From contig CAZLHO010000015.1 of NCBI GenBank assembly GCA_964559455.1, positions 1 to 53,682 on the forward strand: a DNA stretch of 53,682 nucleotides. Direction: 5' to 3'. Below, piece after piece: positions 1 through 8,335 of this stretch. Made by a program: the position numbers and the translations under genes. Position 1 is the first letter of the stretch. Every line of letters starts with the position of its first letter. This DNA is from CAZLHO01 sp964559455. Lineage in GTDB: Bacteria; Krumholzibacteriota; Krumholzibacteriia; LZORAL124-64-63. Under the pieces are notes generated by a model. That model was given only the letters and a program-made list of their open reading frames with translations. It was not told the origin of the DNA and did no database searches.

Positions 1-593
1 TCTGCACCGTCTTCGGCGCCGGCGTGCAGGCCCGCAAGCAGCTCGAGGCCGTGCATCTGGTGCGTCCCCTGCGCAAGGCCTACGTCCTGGACATCGTGCC
101 CGAGAGCCGCCGGGCCTTCGCCGAGCAGATGGGGCGCGAGCTGGGGATCGAGATCGAGGCCACCGACGACGCCGAGGCCGCCGTGCGCGCCGCGCGGATC
201 GTGGTCACCGCCAGCAGCAGCCACGAGCCCGTCTTCGCCGGCGACTGGCTGCAGCCGGGCGCCCACGTCAACAACATCGGCTCCCACTCGCCGGACGCCC
301 GCGAGCTGGACACGGCCACCGTCGCGCGCTCCAAGTTCGTGGCCGACCTGAAGGCGGCCAACCTGGCCGAGGCCGGCGACATCCTGATCCCGATCCGCGA
401 AGGCGCCGTGACCGAGGATCACATCCACGCCAGCCTGGGCGAGATCGTCATCGGCGCCCGTCCCGGACGCGAGAACGACGACGAGATCACCGTCTTCAAG
501 TCCTGCGGCCTGGCGATCCAGGACGTCTCGACCGCGCAGGCCGTCTTCCGCGCGGCGAAGGCGAAGGGCGTGGGCGTCGAGATCGAGCTCTGA
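1..593 (+). CDS. Ornithine cyclodeaminase / mu-crystallin family protein (5' truncated)
   Basis: The gene is open at the left edge; the visible frame begins at base 3. Its first residues, C-T-V-F-G-A-G-V-Q-A, form the GxGxQA dinucleotide-binding turn of the ornithine cyclodeaminase/mu-crystallin family. The GTG at 24 lies inside that motif and is therefore not the true start. Further family signatures are TASSSHEPVF, the G-A-H-V-N-N-I-G-S segment and the D-L segment after it. Members are NAD(P)-dependent enzymes that convert ornithine to proline or act as imino-acid reductases or dehydrogenases of small amino acids. The exact substrate cannot be read from this C-terminal part. It ends 29 bp before the next gene on the same strand, so the two may be cotranscribed. 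The family call is secure; the reaction is open. Confidence 0.85.
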   Translation, partial: CTVFGAGVQARKQLEAVHLVRPLRKAYVLDIVPESRRAFAEQMGRELGIEIEATDDAEAAVRAARIVVTASSSHEPVFAGDWLQPGAHVNNIGSHSPDARELDTATVARSKFVADLKAANLAEAGDILIPIREGAVTEDHIHASLGEIVIGARPGRENDDEITVFKSCGLAIQDVSTAQAVFRAAKAKGVGVEIEL

Positions 594-628
594 GCGGGAC
601 GGGCCCTGCGCCCGTCCGTGAGGTGAGC

Positions 629-1708
629 ATGCGGCAGGTCTGGATCGAACGCGCCGGCGGGCCCGAGACGCTGGCCCTGCGCACCCTGCCCGATCCCGCG
701 CCGGGCCCGGGCCGGGTGCGGGTGCGCGTGCACGCCGTCGGCGTGAACTTCGCCGACGTCATGATGCGGCTGGGCATCTACCCCGATGCGCCGTCCCTGC
801 CGGCGGTGCCGGGCTACGAGGTCTCCGGGGTGATCGACGCCGTCGGCGAGGGGGTCGACCCCGCGCGGGCGGGCGAGGCCGTGATCGCCTTCTGCCGCTT
901 CGGCGGCTACGGCGAGGCGGTCTGCGTGCCCGAGGCCGCGGCCTTCCCGCTGCCCGCGGGCGTCGGCTTCGCCGCCGGCGCGGGCCTGGTCGTCAACTTC
1001 GTCACCGCCTGGCAGATGCTCGAGGTGATGGCGCCGGTGCGACCCGGGATGACAGTGCTCGTCCACGGCGCCGCCGGCGGCGTGGGTCTGGCCGCGGTGC
1101 AGCTCTGCCGGCGGCGGGGCGCCCGTGTCGTCGGCGCGGCCTCGCCGGCCAAGCACGCCTTCCTGAGCGAACGGGGCGTCGAGGCGGCGCTCGACTCGCG
1201 CGCGGAACGCTACGCCGCAACGGTTCATGCGGTCACCGGCGGCCGCGGCGTGGACCTGGTCCTGGAGCCTCGCAACGGTCGCTGGATCATGGAGAGCTAC
1301 CGCTGCCTGGCGCCCACCGGGCGGCTGCTGCTCTTCGGCTTCTCGGACGCGACGACCGGGGGGCTGGGCGCGCGGCTGGGGTCGCTGCGCACGCTGGCCC
1401 GGGTGCCCTGGCTGGGCCTGAACCCGCTGCGGCTGATGAACGACAACCGGGGCGTGATGGGGGTGAACGTGGGTCGGCTCTGGGACCACGGCGCGATGGT
1501 GGCCGGCTGGATCAGGGAACTGCTGGCCCTGCTGGCCGCCGGCGAGATCGCCCCGCACGTGGACCGGGCCTTCCCGCTGGCCGAGGCCGGACGCGCCCAC
1601 CGTCACCTGGAGCTGCGCCGCAACGTGGGCAAGGTCCTGCTGGCCACCGAGGCCGGCCTGGCCGCCGGCCTGGACTGTCCCCTGGACGCGGGAGAGGAGA
1701 CGCCGTGA
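629..1708 (+). CDS. Zinc-free medium-chain alcohol dehydrogenase / quinone oxidoreductase-like protein
   Basis: This is a 359-residue medium-chain dehydrogenase/reductase of the quinone oxidoreductase (QOR, VAT-1-like) branch. The N-terminal catalytic fold carries V-G-V-N-F-A-D-V and P-G-Y-E-V-S-G-V. The central NADPH fold carries V-H-G-A-A-G-G-V-G, the AAGGVG signature of zinc-free QORs, and no zinc-ligand cysteines are present. Members reduce quinones or enones using NADPH in the cytosol. A GTG at 623 is also in frame, but an AGG at 621-623 sits 5 bases before ATG 629, which favours the latter. Its stop overlaps the next start (GTGA), so it is coupled to a glycosyltransferase, an unusual neighbour that gives no clear clue to its substrate. 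Confidence 0.85.
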   Translation: MRQVWIERAGGPETLALRTLPDPAPGPGRVRVRVHAVGVNFADVMMRLGIYPDAPSLPAVPGYEVSGVIDAVGEGVDPARAGEAVIAFCRFGGYGEAVCVPEAAAFPLPAGVGFAAGAGLVVNFVTAWQMLEVMAPVRPGMTVLVHGAAGGVGLAAVQLCRRRGARVVGAASPAKHAFLSERGVEAALDSRAERYAATVHAVTGGRGVDLVLEPRNGRWIMESYRCLAPTGRLLLFGFSDATTGGLGARLGSLRTLARVPWLGLNPLRLMNDNRGVMGVNVGRLWDHGAMVAGWIRELLALLAAGEIAPHVDRAFPLAEAGRAHRHLELRRNVGKVLLATEAGLAAGLDCPLDAGEETP

Positions 1709-2445
1709 AGCCCAGCGCCGTGCTCATCACCAGGAACGCGGCGGCGCATCTGGAACGCTGCCTGCGCTCCCTGGATTTCTGCCGCGAGATCGTGGTCTAC
1801 GACCAGGGCAGCGACGACGGGACCGTCGAGATCTGCGCGCGCCTGGGCGCGCGCGTCGTGCCGGGGACCTGGGCCGGCTTCGGGCCCACCAAGGCCGCGG
1901 CCGTCGCCCACGCCGCCGGCCGCTGGGTGTTGAGCGTGGACGCCGACGAGGAGGTCTCGGTCGAACTGCGCGACGCCGTCCTCGCCCTGCCCGACGAACC
2001 GGCCGAGGCCGCCTTCGCCGTGAACCGGCTCTCGCGTTTCCTGGGCCGCTGGATCCGGCACGGCGGCTGGCATCCCGACTGGGTGGTGCGTCTCTTCGAC
2101 CGCGACCGCGCCGGCTTCGACGACCGGCCGGTGCACGAATCGGTGCGCACCGACGGCGACGTCGGCCGCCTGGACGGACTGCTGCGGCACTACACCTACG
2201 ACACGCTGGAGCAGTACCTGGCCAAGCTCGACCGCTACTCGACCCTGGCCGCGCAGGAGGCCGCCGCCGCCGGACGGCGCAGCTCCCTGGTCATGGCCAT
2301 CGTCCGCGCCAAGCTGACCTTCGTGAAGATGCTGTTTTTGCGCGCCGGCTGGCGCGACGGCTGGCACGGCGTGCTGCTGGCGCTGCTCTCGGGGGTGGCC
2401 ACGCTGGCCAAGTACGTGAAGATCTGGCAGGCGGGACGGTCGTGA
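1705..2445 (+). CDS. Family 2 glycosyltransferase, LPS-core WaaE/KdtX-like
   Basis: A 246-residue GT-A fold transferase. The N-terminus has the nucleotide-sugar-binding segment A-V-L-I-T-R-N, then the acidic motifs Y-D-Q-G-S-D-D-G-T and S-V-D-A-D-E-E (metal/UDP binding). The G-F-G-P-T-K segment and H-G-G-W-H-P-D motif resemble the WaaE/KdtX group, which adds glucose to the inner core of lipopolysaccharide. Two hydrophobic stretches near the C-terminus suggest membrane association. Start GTG 1705 overlaps the preceding stop, and its own stop overlaps the next GTG at 2442, so it is translationally coupled on both sides. The heptosyltransferase neighbour supports a surface-polysaccharide role. 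The acceptor and donor sugars are inferred from the family. Confidence 0.85.
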   Translation: MKPSAVLITRNAAAHLERCLRSLDFCREIVVYDQGSDDGTVEICARLGARVVPGTWAGFGPTKAAAVAHAAGRWVLSVDADEEVSVELRDAVLALPDEPAEAAFAVNRLSRFLGRWIRHGGWHPDWVVRLFDRDRAGFDDRPVHESVRTDGDVGRLDGLLRHYTYDTLEQYLAKLDRYSTLAAQEAAAAGRRSSLVMAIVRAKLTFVKMLFLRAGWRDGWHGVLLALLSGVATLAKYVKIWQAGRS

Positions 2446-3506
2446 AGGTCCTGCTGGCCCGCACCGATCGCCTGGGCGATCTGGTCCTGACCCTGCCGGT
2501 CTTCGCCTGGCTGAAGGCCTCGCGGCCCGACTGGGAGCTGCACGCCCTGGTGGCGCCTGCGGCGCGGCCCCTGGTCGAGGCCGATCCCCATCTGGCCGCG
2601 GTCCATGTCTGGGACGGCGACGTGAAGGCCCTGGACCGGCTGCTCGCGGCGCAGCGCTACGACGCCGCGGCGCTGCTGCTCTACCGCCACGACGTGGCGC
2701 GGGCCCTGCGCAGGGCAGGCGTGCCCGTGCGGGTGGGGCCGCTGTCCAGGCTCGGCAGCTGGTTCACGCTGAACCGGGGCGTGCGGCAGCGCCGGTCGCG
2801 GGCCGTCCGGCACGAGCGGGACTACAACCTGGAACTGGCGGCCCGTCTGCTCGACGGGAGCGTGGACGAGCCCGCGGCCTGGCCCGAGCCCCGCATCCAT
2901 CTGGCCCCGGAGCTCCGGGAGGCCGGCCGCCGCTTCCGCGCCGCGTCGGCCCCGGGCGCGGCCACGGTGGCCCTGATCCATCCCGGCATGGGCGGGTCGG
3001 CCCTGAACTGGGCGCCGGAGCGCTTCGCCGCCGTGGCCGCCGAGCTGGCCGCCCGTCCCGGCTGGCGGGTCTTCGTGACCGGCGGCGAAGGGGATCGGCC
3101 CGTGAGCGCGGCCGTGGCCGCCGCAGCCGGCGGCGTCGTGGAGGACCTGACCGGGCGCTTCGGGCTGAGCGATTTCCTGGGGGTGCTCGCCGCCGCGGAC
3201 GTGCTCGTCGCCCCGAGCACCGGGCCCCTGCACATGGCCGCGGCGCTGGACGTGCCCGTGGTGGGCGTCTATCCTCCACTGCCCGTCCAGAGCATCGTCC
3301 GCTGGGGGCCGCGGGGGGATCGCGCCCGGGCCCTGGCGCCGGGCTCGCGCTGTCCCGCGCGGCTGCGTTGCCGCGGCGAGCGTTGTCCTTACTGGAACTG
3401 CATGGACGAAGTGCCTGTTGAGGCCGTGGTCGCGGCCGTCCTGGCCGCCGTGAACGACACCGAAACCCCGCCTCCCGCTCCGGGGGGCCGCATGGAGGAA
3501 CGATGA
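2442..3506 (+). CDS. Family 9 glycosyltransferase (ADP-heptose:LPS heptosyltransferase type)
   Basis: A 354-residue GT-B fold enzyme of the RfaF/WaaC family. It opens with L-L-A-R-T-D-R-L-G-D-L-V-L-T, the classical N-terminal GT9 signature. The second Rossmann half has I-H-P-G-M-G-G-S-A-L-N-W, and a donor-site motif V-A-P-S-T-G-P-L-H-M-A-A-A-L near residue 265. A cysteine-rich tail (C-P-A-R-L-R-C-R-G-E-R-C-P-Y-W-N-C) follows, common in GT9 proteins from several phyla. It would transfer heptose or a related sugar to the LPS inner core at the cytoplasmic membrane. It begins with GTG overlapping the upstream stop, and ends in an ATGA overlap with the OmpA-domain gene, so four genes form one coupled unit. 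Confidence 0.88.
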   Translation: MKVLLARTDRLGDLVLTLPVFAWLKASRPDWELHALVAPAARPLVEADPHLAAVHVWDGDVKALDRLLAAQRYDAAALLLYRHDVARALRRAGVPVRVGPLSRLGSWFTLNRGVRQRRSRAVRHERDYNLELAARLLDGSVDEPAAWPEPRIHLAPELREAGRRFRAASAPGAATVALIHPGMGGSALNWAPERFAAVAAELAARPGWRVFVTGGEGDRPVSAAVAAAAGGVVEDLTGRFGLSDFLGVLAAADVLVAPSTGPLHMAAALDVPVVGVYPPLPVQSIVRWGPRGDRARALAPGSRCPARLRCRGERCPYWNCMDEVPVEAVVAAVLAAVNDTETPPPAPGGRMEER

Positions 3507-4651
3507 GCATGAAGGCGACCCGCTGGTGGCTGCCCCTGGCCGGGGCGGTCCTGCTCGCCGCCGCGCCCGTGACCGCGCAGGATCCGGCCCGAGCGCCCGT
3601 CGATCCCGGCGCCGTGCAGGCGTCCCTGCTGGACGACGTCCGGGCGATGATCGGCGACGCCCGCGGCATGGCCGCGTCCAAGCGCGCGCCGCTGCTGCTG
3701 GAGGAGGCCCAGGATGACCTGGCCGCGGCCGAGGCCGCCATCGCCGCCGATCCCGCCGCGGCCCGGGACGGGGCCGCAGCCGAAGAGATCGCCGCGGCCC
3801 GCGCGACCGCGCGCCGCCTGATCCACCGCCTGCAGTTCATCCGCGAGCTGCGGGACCATCGCTACGGCTGGGAGGAGGCCGCCATCCGCTACGACGGCCT
3901 CGTCGCGGACGTCGCCGCCCTGCTCGACATCCGCCTGGATCCCGGTCTCGGCGGTCCGGTCGCCGGCCGGGCCCTGGTCGACTCGGTCTTGGCCCGCCGC
4001 AGCGCCGGCCGCGCCCTGGTCGACTCGCTGACCCGGGCGAACCGCTCCCTGCAGCTCGTCCGCGCCCAGGACCAGGACCTGAAGGATTCGACGCTGGTCC
4101 AGCTGCAGGCGGAGCTGAGCAGCGTGCGCAAGCAGCTCTGGGACGTCCAGCTGCGGGCGGGCGTCGTCGAGGCCGACCGTTCGGCCTCGCGCGAGGCCTT
4201 GCGCCGCCGCGACGAGCAGGAGGAGCAGCGTCGCTGGCTGGCCGATCTCTACGCCCCGGGCGAGGGGGAGGTCCTGCTGACCCCGGGCGGCGACGTGACC
4301 GTGCGCTTGACCGGCCTGCGCTTCGCCGTCGGCAGCTCGACCGTCGGCGCCGGCGCCGAGTCCCTGATGGACAAGCTGGCGTCGATCCTGCAGCGCTTCC
4401 CCGGCGTGCCAGTGCGGGTCGAGGGGCATACCGACGACACCGGCGCCCGCGACGTGAACATGCGGCTCTCGGCCAACCGCGCCCGGGCGGTCGCCGGCAT
4501 CCTCTACGAGAAGCTGGGCCTGCCCGAGGGGGCGATCACCGTCGAAGGCTTCGGCCCCGACCGGCCCGCCGCCACCAACGCCACGGCCGAGGGACGCGCC
4601 CTGAACCGGCGGATCGACGTGGTCATCCTGGCGGGAGAGGGGCCGGAGTAG
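3503..4651 (+). CDS. OmpA-domain cell-envelope protein with coiled coil
   Basis: The 382-residue product has an N-terminal signal peptide (hydrophobic stretch ending in A-P-V-T-A-Q), a long Ala/Glu/Arg-rich helical middle (about residues 50-250, likely coiled coil), and a C-terminal OmpA-like peptidoglycan-binding domain. The signature V-E-G-H-T-D-D-T-G followed by L-S-A-N-R-A-R-A-V and A-L-N-R-R-I-D-V is clear. Such proteins tether the outer membrane or periplasmic complexes to the cell wall. GGAGG at 3494-3498 serves either ATG 3503 or ATG 3509. The ATGA overlap with the heptosyltransferase gene suggests coordinated envelope biogenesis. A strong hairpin terminator follows. Confidence 0.88.
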   Translation: MSMKATRWWLPLAGAVLLAAAPVTAQDPARAPVDPGAVQASLLDDVRAMIGDARGMAASKRAPLLLEEAQDDLAAAEAAIAADPAAARDGAAAEEIAAARATARRLIHRLQFIRELRDHRYGWEEAAIRYDGLVADVAALLDIRLDPGLGGPVAGRALVDSVLARRSAGRALVDSLTRANRSLQLVRAQDQDLKDSTLVQLQAELSSVRKQLWDVQLRAGVVEADRSASREALRRRDEQEEQRRWLADLYAPGEGEVLLTPGGDVTVRLTGLRFAVGSSTVGAGAESLMDKLASILQRFPGVPVRVEGHTDDTGARDVNMRLSANRARAVAGILYEKLGLPEGAITVEGFGPDRPAATNATAEGRALNRRIDVVILAGEGPE

Positions 4652-4689
4652 GCGGAAGCGACGGCCGCGCGGTTCGCGACGACCGGAAG

Positions 4690-4717
4690 CCCGGGGCCCT
4701 TCAGGGTCCCGGGTTTT
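4690..4717 (+). terminator. Intrinsic terminator of the 0.6-4.7 kb operon
   Basis: Stem CCCGGGGCCC (4690-4699), loop TTCA, and stem GGGTCCCGGG (4704-4713, one G-T pair) are followed by TTTT at 4714-4717. The loop contains the stop codon of the convergent hydrolase gene, so the terminator is embedded in the 3' end of the opposite gene. Confidence 0.8.
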
Positions 4718-5276
4718 CCTTCAGGATCTCCGCCACGGCCTTGAAATCCTCGGTGCGGGCCACCTTCAGGATCTCGAACATGATCATCTCGGCGCTCATG
4801 ATCTGGACGCCGAGGTCGCGCATATGGCCCAGGCCGAGCAGACGGTTGCCGCCCCGCCGCGACGAGACGGCGTCGGCGGCCACGGCCACCTGGTAGCCGC
4901 GGTCGATCAGGTCGAAGGCGGTCTGGCAGACGCAGACGTGGGTCTCGATCCCGGTCAGCACGATCTGGTCCCGGCGGTAGCCCTCCAGCCGCGACATGAA
5001 GCGGAAGTCCCCGGCGCAGGAGAAGCTGATCTTCTCGACGGGCTCGTGGTTCGGCAGCAGGCCGGACAGCTCGCGGACGGTGGCGCCCAGGCGCTGCGGG
5101 TAGTGCTCGGTGAAGATCACCGGCAGGTCCAGGCGCTCCCAGAAGCGCACCAGGCGCGAGACGTTGGTGATCACGCGCGGCATGCCCTCGATCAGGTCGC
5201 GGAACGATTCCTGGATGTCGACGACCACGAGCAGGGCGCGGCTCTTCTCCAGACGGGGCGGCAGGTTGTTCGGCAT
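4701..5276 (-). CDS. Isochorismatase-like cysteine hydrolase
   Basis: A 191-residue isochorismatase-superfamily hydrolase. The catalytic triad is visible: Asp20 in L-V-V-V-D-I-Q, Lys82 in V-E-K-I-S-F-S, and Cys115 in G-I-E-T-H-V-C-V, where the canonical cis-peptide segment also lies. Family members hydrolyse amides or vinyl ethers (nicotinamidase, ureidoglycolate, isochorismate and others). The compact length and YcaC/ISOC1-like sequence fit a housekeeping hydrolase of unknown substrate. The frame is open for a long way upstream, but ATG 5276 is preceded by GAGGAAGG at good spacing. It lies 26 bp downstream of the phospholipase D gene and is probably cotranscribed with it. Confidence 0.88.
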   Translation of the reverse strand: MPNNLPPRLEKSRALLVVVDIQESFRDLIEGMPRVITNVSRLVRFWERLDLPVIFTEHYPQRLGATVRELSGLLPNHEPVEKISFSCAGDFRFMSRLEGYRRDQIVLTGIETHVCVCQTAFDLIDRGYQVAVAADAVSSRRGGNRLLGLGHMRDLGVQIMSAEMIMFEILKVARTEDFKAVAEILKENPGP

Positions 5277-5302
5277 CGTTGTCCTTCCTCGGCTGGCCTT
5301 CT

Positions 5303-6529
5303 TCACTCCCGGCGCGGCGGCGCGTAGCTGCCGCAGGGATCGACCGTCTCGGCGTAGGGGCTCGACCAGCTCGTCTCGAAGAAGGCGATGAGGTCGGCCG
5401 CCACGCCGCGGCCCTCGCAGAAGAGGCTGATGTTGCGGGATTCGTGGAAATAGTCGCGGGCCCAGTTCGAGGTGCCGATCCAGGCGCGGTCCCGGTCGGC
5501 GACCAGGTACTTGGCGTGCTCGACCCGGGCGAAGGGCACGAAGCCCCCCGACCACTCGGGAATGTTCGTGAAGCGGATCTCGACGTTGGGCAGCACGGCC
5601 AGGCTCTGGATGAAGGGCAGCATGTAGCTGCGCTTGGACCAGTTCGACAGGATCACCCGCACCTGCACGCCGCGCACCGCGGCCCGGCGCAGGGCGTTCT
5701 CCAGGGTCGGCCAGTAGCGGTTCTCGCGGTCGCTCGGGTTGTACGACAGCAGCTGCAGCCGCACCGTGTCGCGGGCGCCGTCGATCAGTTCGACCAGCAG
5801 GGGCTCGTCGTGGGGCAGTCCGGCGGGCAGGGCCTCCGGCGGGCTGGCGGCCAGGCGCACGAAAGCGGTGTCGCCGGCGGCGCAGATCAGCGGGAAGGGA
5901 CCGGCGGCGACGGGGGCCGCGGGGGCGGGCGTCTCGCCGGCGGCCAGGGCCCAGTCCAGATCGAAGATCGCCTGCAGCGACGCGGCCAGCGCGGGGTGGT
6001 CGACGCGGGCGCCGAGCTCGTGGATATGTTCGAGGGCGCGCCAATCCCAGTTCTGGCTGCCGACGAAGAATTCCCGCCCATCCACGATCATGTACTTGCT
6101 GTGCTGGACTCCGCCCCAGGCGGCGCGTGCGTCCAGCAGGCGTGACTCGGCGCCGGGCAGGGCGCCCAGCCGGTCCACGATCTCGGGATAGGTCCGGTGG
6201 AAGCCCTTGTCGGACAGGGCCCGCACGCGCACGCCGCGGCCGGCGGCCTCGGCCAGGGCCGCGAGCACCGCGTCCAGGGCGTCGTCGCGTTCGGGGTCGT
6301 CGCTGAAGTAGAAGGTGCAGACGTCGATCGAGGTCGCGGCGCCGCGGATCATCTCGAGCCAGACGTCGGGGGCGTTCGGCAGGCCGGGCAGGTCGAGCAT
6401 CGTCTCCACGGGCACGCTCTCGACGACGGTGATCGTCCCGGCGGCCCCGCCGGCTGCGGCGGGCGCGGCGACGAGGGCCAGCAGGATCGCGAGCAGGGCG
6501 GCCGGCGGGAAGTGGGTAGCGCGATGCAT
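5303..6529 (-). CDS. Exported phospholipase D-like protein (two HKD motifs)
   Basis: The 408-residue product starts with a signal peptide (hydrophobic A-L-L-A-I-L-L-A-L-V, cleavage near A-P-A-A-A-G). It has two phospholipase D half-sites: H143-S-K145-Y-M-I-V-D150 and H338-A-K340-Y-L-V-A-D345, each followed by G-S/T-S/Q-N-W. This doubled HKD arrangement is typical of bacterial PLD, cardiolipin-synthase-like and Nuc proteins, which cleave or transfer phosphodiesters through a phosphohistidine. The export signal points to action on lipids or nucleic acid outside the cytoplasm. ATG 6529 is chosen over upstream in-frame codons because GGAGG lies 5 bases before it. A promoter-like pair lies at 6558-6586. 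Confidence 0.88.
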   Translation of the reverse strand: MHRATHFPPAALLAILLALVAAPAAAGGAAGTITVVESVPVETMLDLPGLPNAPDVWLEMIRGAATSIDVCTFYFSDDPERDDALDAVLAALAEAAGRGVRVRALSDKGFHRTYPEIVDRLGALPGAESRLLDARAAWGGVQHSKYMIVDGREFFVGSQNWDWRALEHIHELGARVDHPALAASLQAIFDLDWALAAGETPAPAAPVAAGPFPLICAAGDTAFVRLAASPPEALPAGLPHDEPLLVELIDGARDTVRLQLLSYNPSDRENRYWPTLENALRRAAVRGVQVRVILSNWSKRSYMLPFIQSLAVLPNVEIRFTNIPEWSGGFVPFARVEHAKYLVADRDRAWIGTSNWARDYFHESRNISLFCEGRGVAADLIAFFETSWSSPYAETVDPCGSYAPPRRE

Positions 6530-6557
6530 GGCGGCCTCCGGGGTTCGGGAAGCCCGC

Positions 6558-6586
6558 AGGATAGCACGGAGCACGCGTCGGGCCAA
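6558..6586 (-). promoter_or_regulatory. Sigma-70-like promoter of the phospholipase D operon
   Basis: On the minus strand TTGGCC (6586-6581) and TATCCT (6563-6558) are separated by 17 bases, and TGC precedes the -10, making it an extended -10 element. It lies about 30 bases upstream of ATG 6529. Confidence 0.45.
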
Positions 6587-6808
6587 GACCCCCGCCCGGA
6601 CTCAGCTCCCCAGTGCGCCCGGCAATCCCAGGCTCAGGCCGCCCATCACGATCATCAGCGGCGGGGCCATGCAGTTCTTCGACATGAACAGCGAGGTCGA
6701 AAGCTCCCGGACCAGGGGGGCGTTGTCGGCCGGGGGCGGCGGCGGGCTTGCAATCGGGGCATGGGCGTTCCTATGCTCCTCCTGGTCGGGGCGAGAAAGG
6801 GATGGGTC

Positions 6809-8227
6809 ATGTCCGAGTCCAACCAGAACCGCCGCTTCGGTCAACAGGGGATCGCGCTGGCCGCGCTCGCCCTCCTCGTCGCGTTCGGCTCCGGTTGCGG
6901 GGACGACGGCCTGGGCCCGGCCCTGGGCTCCGTCGAGGTGCAGGCCGTCGACGTCGGCACCGGCGCGCCTCAGGCCGGCGTGAAGCTGGCGTTGATGGAC
7001 CCGACGGCGAACCGGTTGCTGGCCGCGCCGGCTGCCACGGGAGCCGACGGCCGCGCCGTCTGGACGGGCGTCCCCGTGGGCGACTGGCCCCTGATCGTCC
7101 TGCCCGGCCCCGGCCGCGCCCTCTTCGCCGCGCCGGCCGCCGTCACGGTCCGCCGGCCGCCGCCTCGCCCCGGGACGCCCCCGCGCGAAGTCCTGACCGC
7201 GGCCTTCGCCGAGGATCCCTTGCCCCGGGTGTCCGGCCTCGTGACCGACGCCGTCACCGGCGCGCCCCTGGCCGGCGTGTGGGTCGGCCCGCCCTCCTTC
7301 CTGACCGCCTACTGGGGTCGCGGATCCCCACGCCTCGATCTGACCCTGGCCGACGGCCGCTTCGCCTGCCGTCAGCTGCCCTTCGCCTTCGATCCCCGCA
7401 CCGATGTGGTCGTCATGGTCGAACCCCTGGTCTTCCAGGCCGAAGGCTACCGGCCGGTCGTCTGGCGCACCGAGCCCCCGCCCGGGGACGACGCGATCGA
7501 CATCGCCGATGTGGCCGTGGCCCTGACGCCCCTGGATCCGGACGTGGACAGGGGAGCGCTGATCGGCCGGGTCGTCTTCCGGGGCGCGCCGGTGGCCGGC
7601 CTGCCGGTGGCGGCCTCCTACGTCGCCGATCCCGAAGCGTCCCCCGCCGAGGCGCGGGCCGAGGCCCGCCGTCGCCTGGCAGCCGTCGCGCGGCTCTCCG
7701 CTCCGTCGGATCCCCCGGTGGCCGAGGTCGGCGCCGGCCTGCCGGGGTCTGGCGCCCCGACCGGCGCCGGCGGCGATTTCCGTCTGGAGGGTCTGGCTCC
7801 CGGCTGGTACCTGGCGCATCCGGGACCGGCGCTCGGCGACGGCTTCCTGCTGGGCGACGTCGTCGGTCCGCGGCCCCCCGGGGTCGAGGTCTGGCCCGAC
7901 CCTGTGCTGGTGCCCTCCGGCGGCGAGGCGGACCTGGGCCTGGTGCCGGTGCTGCGCGCGATCACGTTGCTCGAGCCGCAGCCCGGCGCGCGCGATCTGC
8001 CGCCGACGCCGGTCTTCGGCTGGAGCGCCGTGGCCGAGGCCGACAGCTACCTGGTGACGGTCGGCCGCCTGGCCCTGCCGACGACCGTCGCGACCAGGGA
8101 AGGGGTGCCGGAGGACACGCCCCTGCAGCCGGGCTTCCACGCCGTGACCGTCACGGCCTTCACCGCGGACTACGAGGTCGTCGGCAGGCTGGAGCGGCAG
8201 ATCTACGTCGAGGTCGCGGGGGAGTAG
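6809..8227 (+). CDS. Putative lipoprotein with carboxypeptidase-regulatory-like and fibronectin-like repeats
   Basis: A 472-residue exported protein. A hydrophobic signal ends in F-G-S-G-C, a loose lipobox with a candidate lipidated Cys. The body contains about three repeats resembling CarboxypepD_reg-like beta sandwiches (V-E-V-Q-A-V-D-V..., V-S-G-L-V-T-D-A-V-T-G-A-P-L-A-G-V, and I-G-R-V-V-F-R-G-A-P-V-A-G-L), each ending in a G-x-F/A...L-P/V-G-W turn. The C-terminal segment F-G-W-S-A-V-A-E-A-D-S-Y-L-V-T-V is fibronectin-III-like. No catalytic motif is seen. ATG 6809 has AAGGG upstream; an earlier in-frame ATG at 6775 lacks a site. Function unknown, likely surface or periplasmic. Confidence 0.7.
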   Translation: MSESNQNRRFGQQGIALAALALLVAFGSGCGDDGLGPALGSVEVQAVDVGTGAPQAGVKLALMDPTANRLLAAPAATGADGRAVWTGVPVGDWPLIVLPGPGRALFAAPAAVTVRRPPPRPGTPPREVLTAAFAEDPLPRVSGLVTDAVTGAPLAGVWVGPPSFLTAYWGRGSPRLDLTLADGRFACRQLPFAFDPRTDVVVMVEPLVFQAEGYRPVVWRTEPPPGDDAIDIADVAVALTPLDPDVDRGALIGRVVFRGAPVAGLPVAASYVADPEASPAEARAEARRRLAAVARLSAPSDPPVAEVGAGLPGSGAPTGAGGDFRLEGLAPGWYLAHPGPALGDGFLLGDVVGPRPPGVEVWPDPVLVPSGGEADLGLVPVLRAITLLEPQPGARDLPPTPVFGWSAVAEADSYLVTVGRLALPTTVATREGVPEDTPLQPGFHAVTVTAFTADYEVVGRLERQIYVEVAGE

Positions 8228-8242
8228 GCGTCCGGCCGATTC

Positions 8243-8281
8243 GCTAATCCCGCCTGGAAGAGTGCCCGCGGCCGGGTTAGC
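8243..8281 (+). repeat. Imperfect inverted repeat between lipoprotein and barrel genes
   Basis: GCTAATCCCG (8243-8252) and CGGGTTAGC (8273-8281) pair with one bulged base around a 20-base loop. It may be a weak terminator of the lipoprotein gene or an operator, since the second arm overlaps the -10-like TAGCAT at 8278-8283. Confidence 0.3.
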
Positions 8282-8335
8282 ATCACCGGGATCGCGTTCC
8301 ACCCACAGCCCCAACCATCGCCAAGGGAGACGTCG

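Noticed and set aside
24..26. GTG at 24 as start of the ornithine cyclodeaminase-like gene
   Set aside because: It lies within the GxGxQA cofactor-binding motif and has no ribosome site; the gene is truncated by the window edge.
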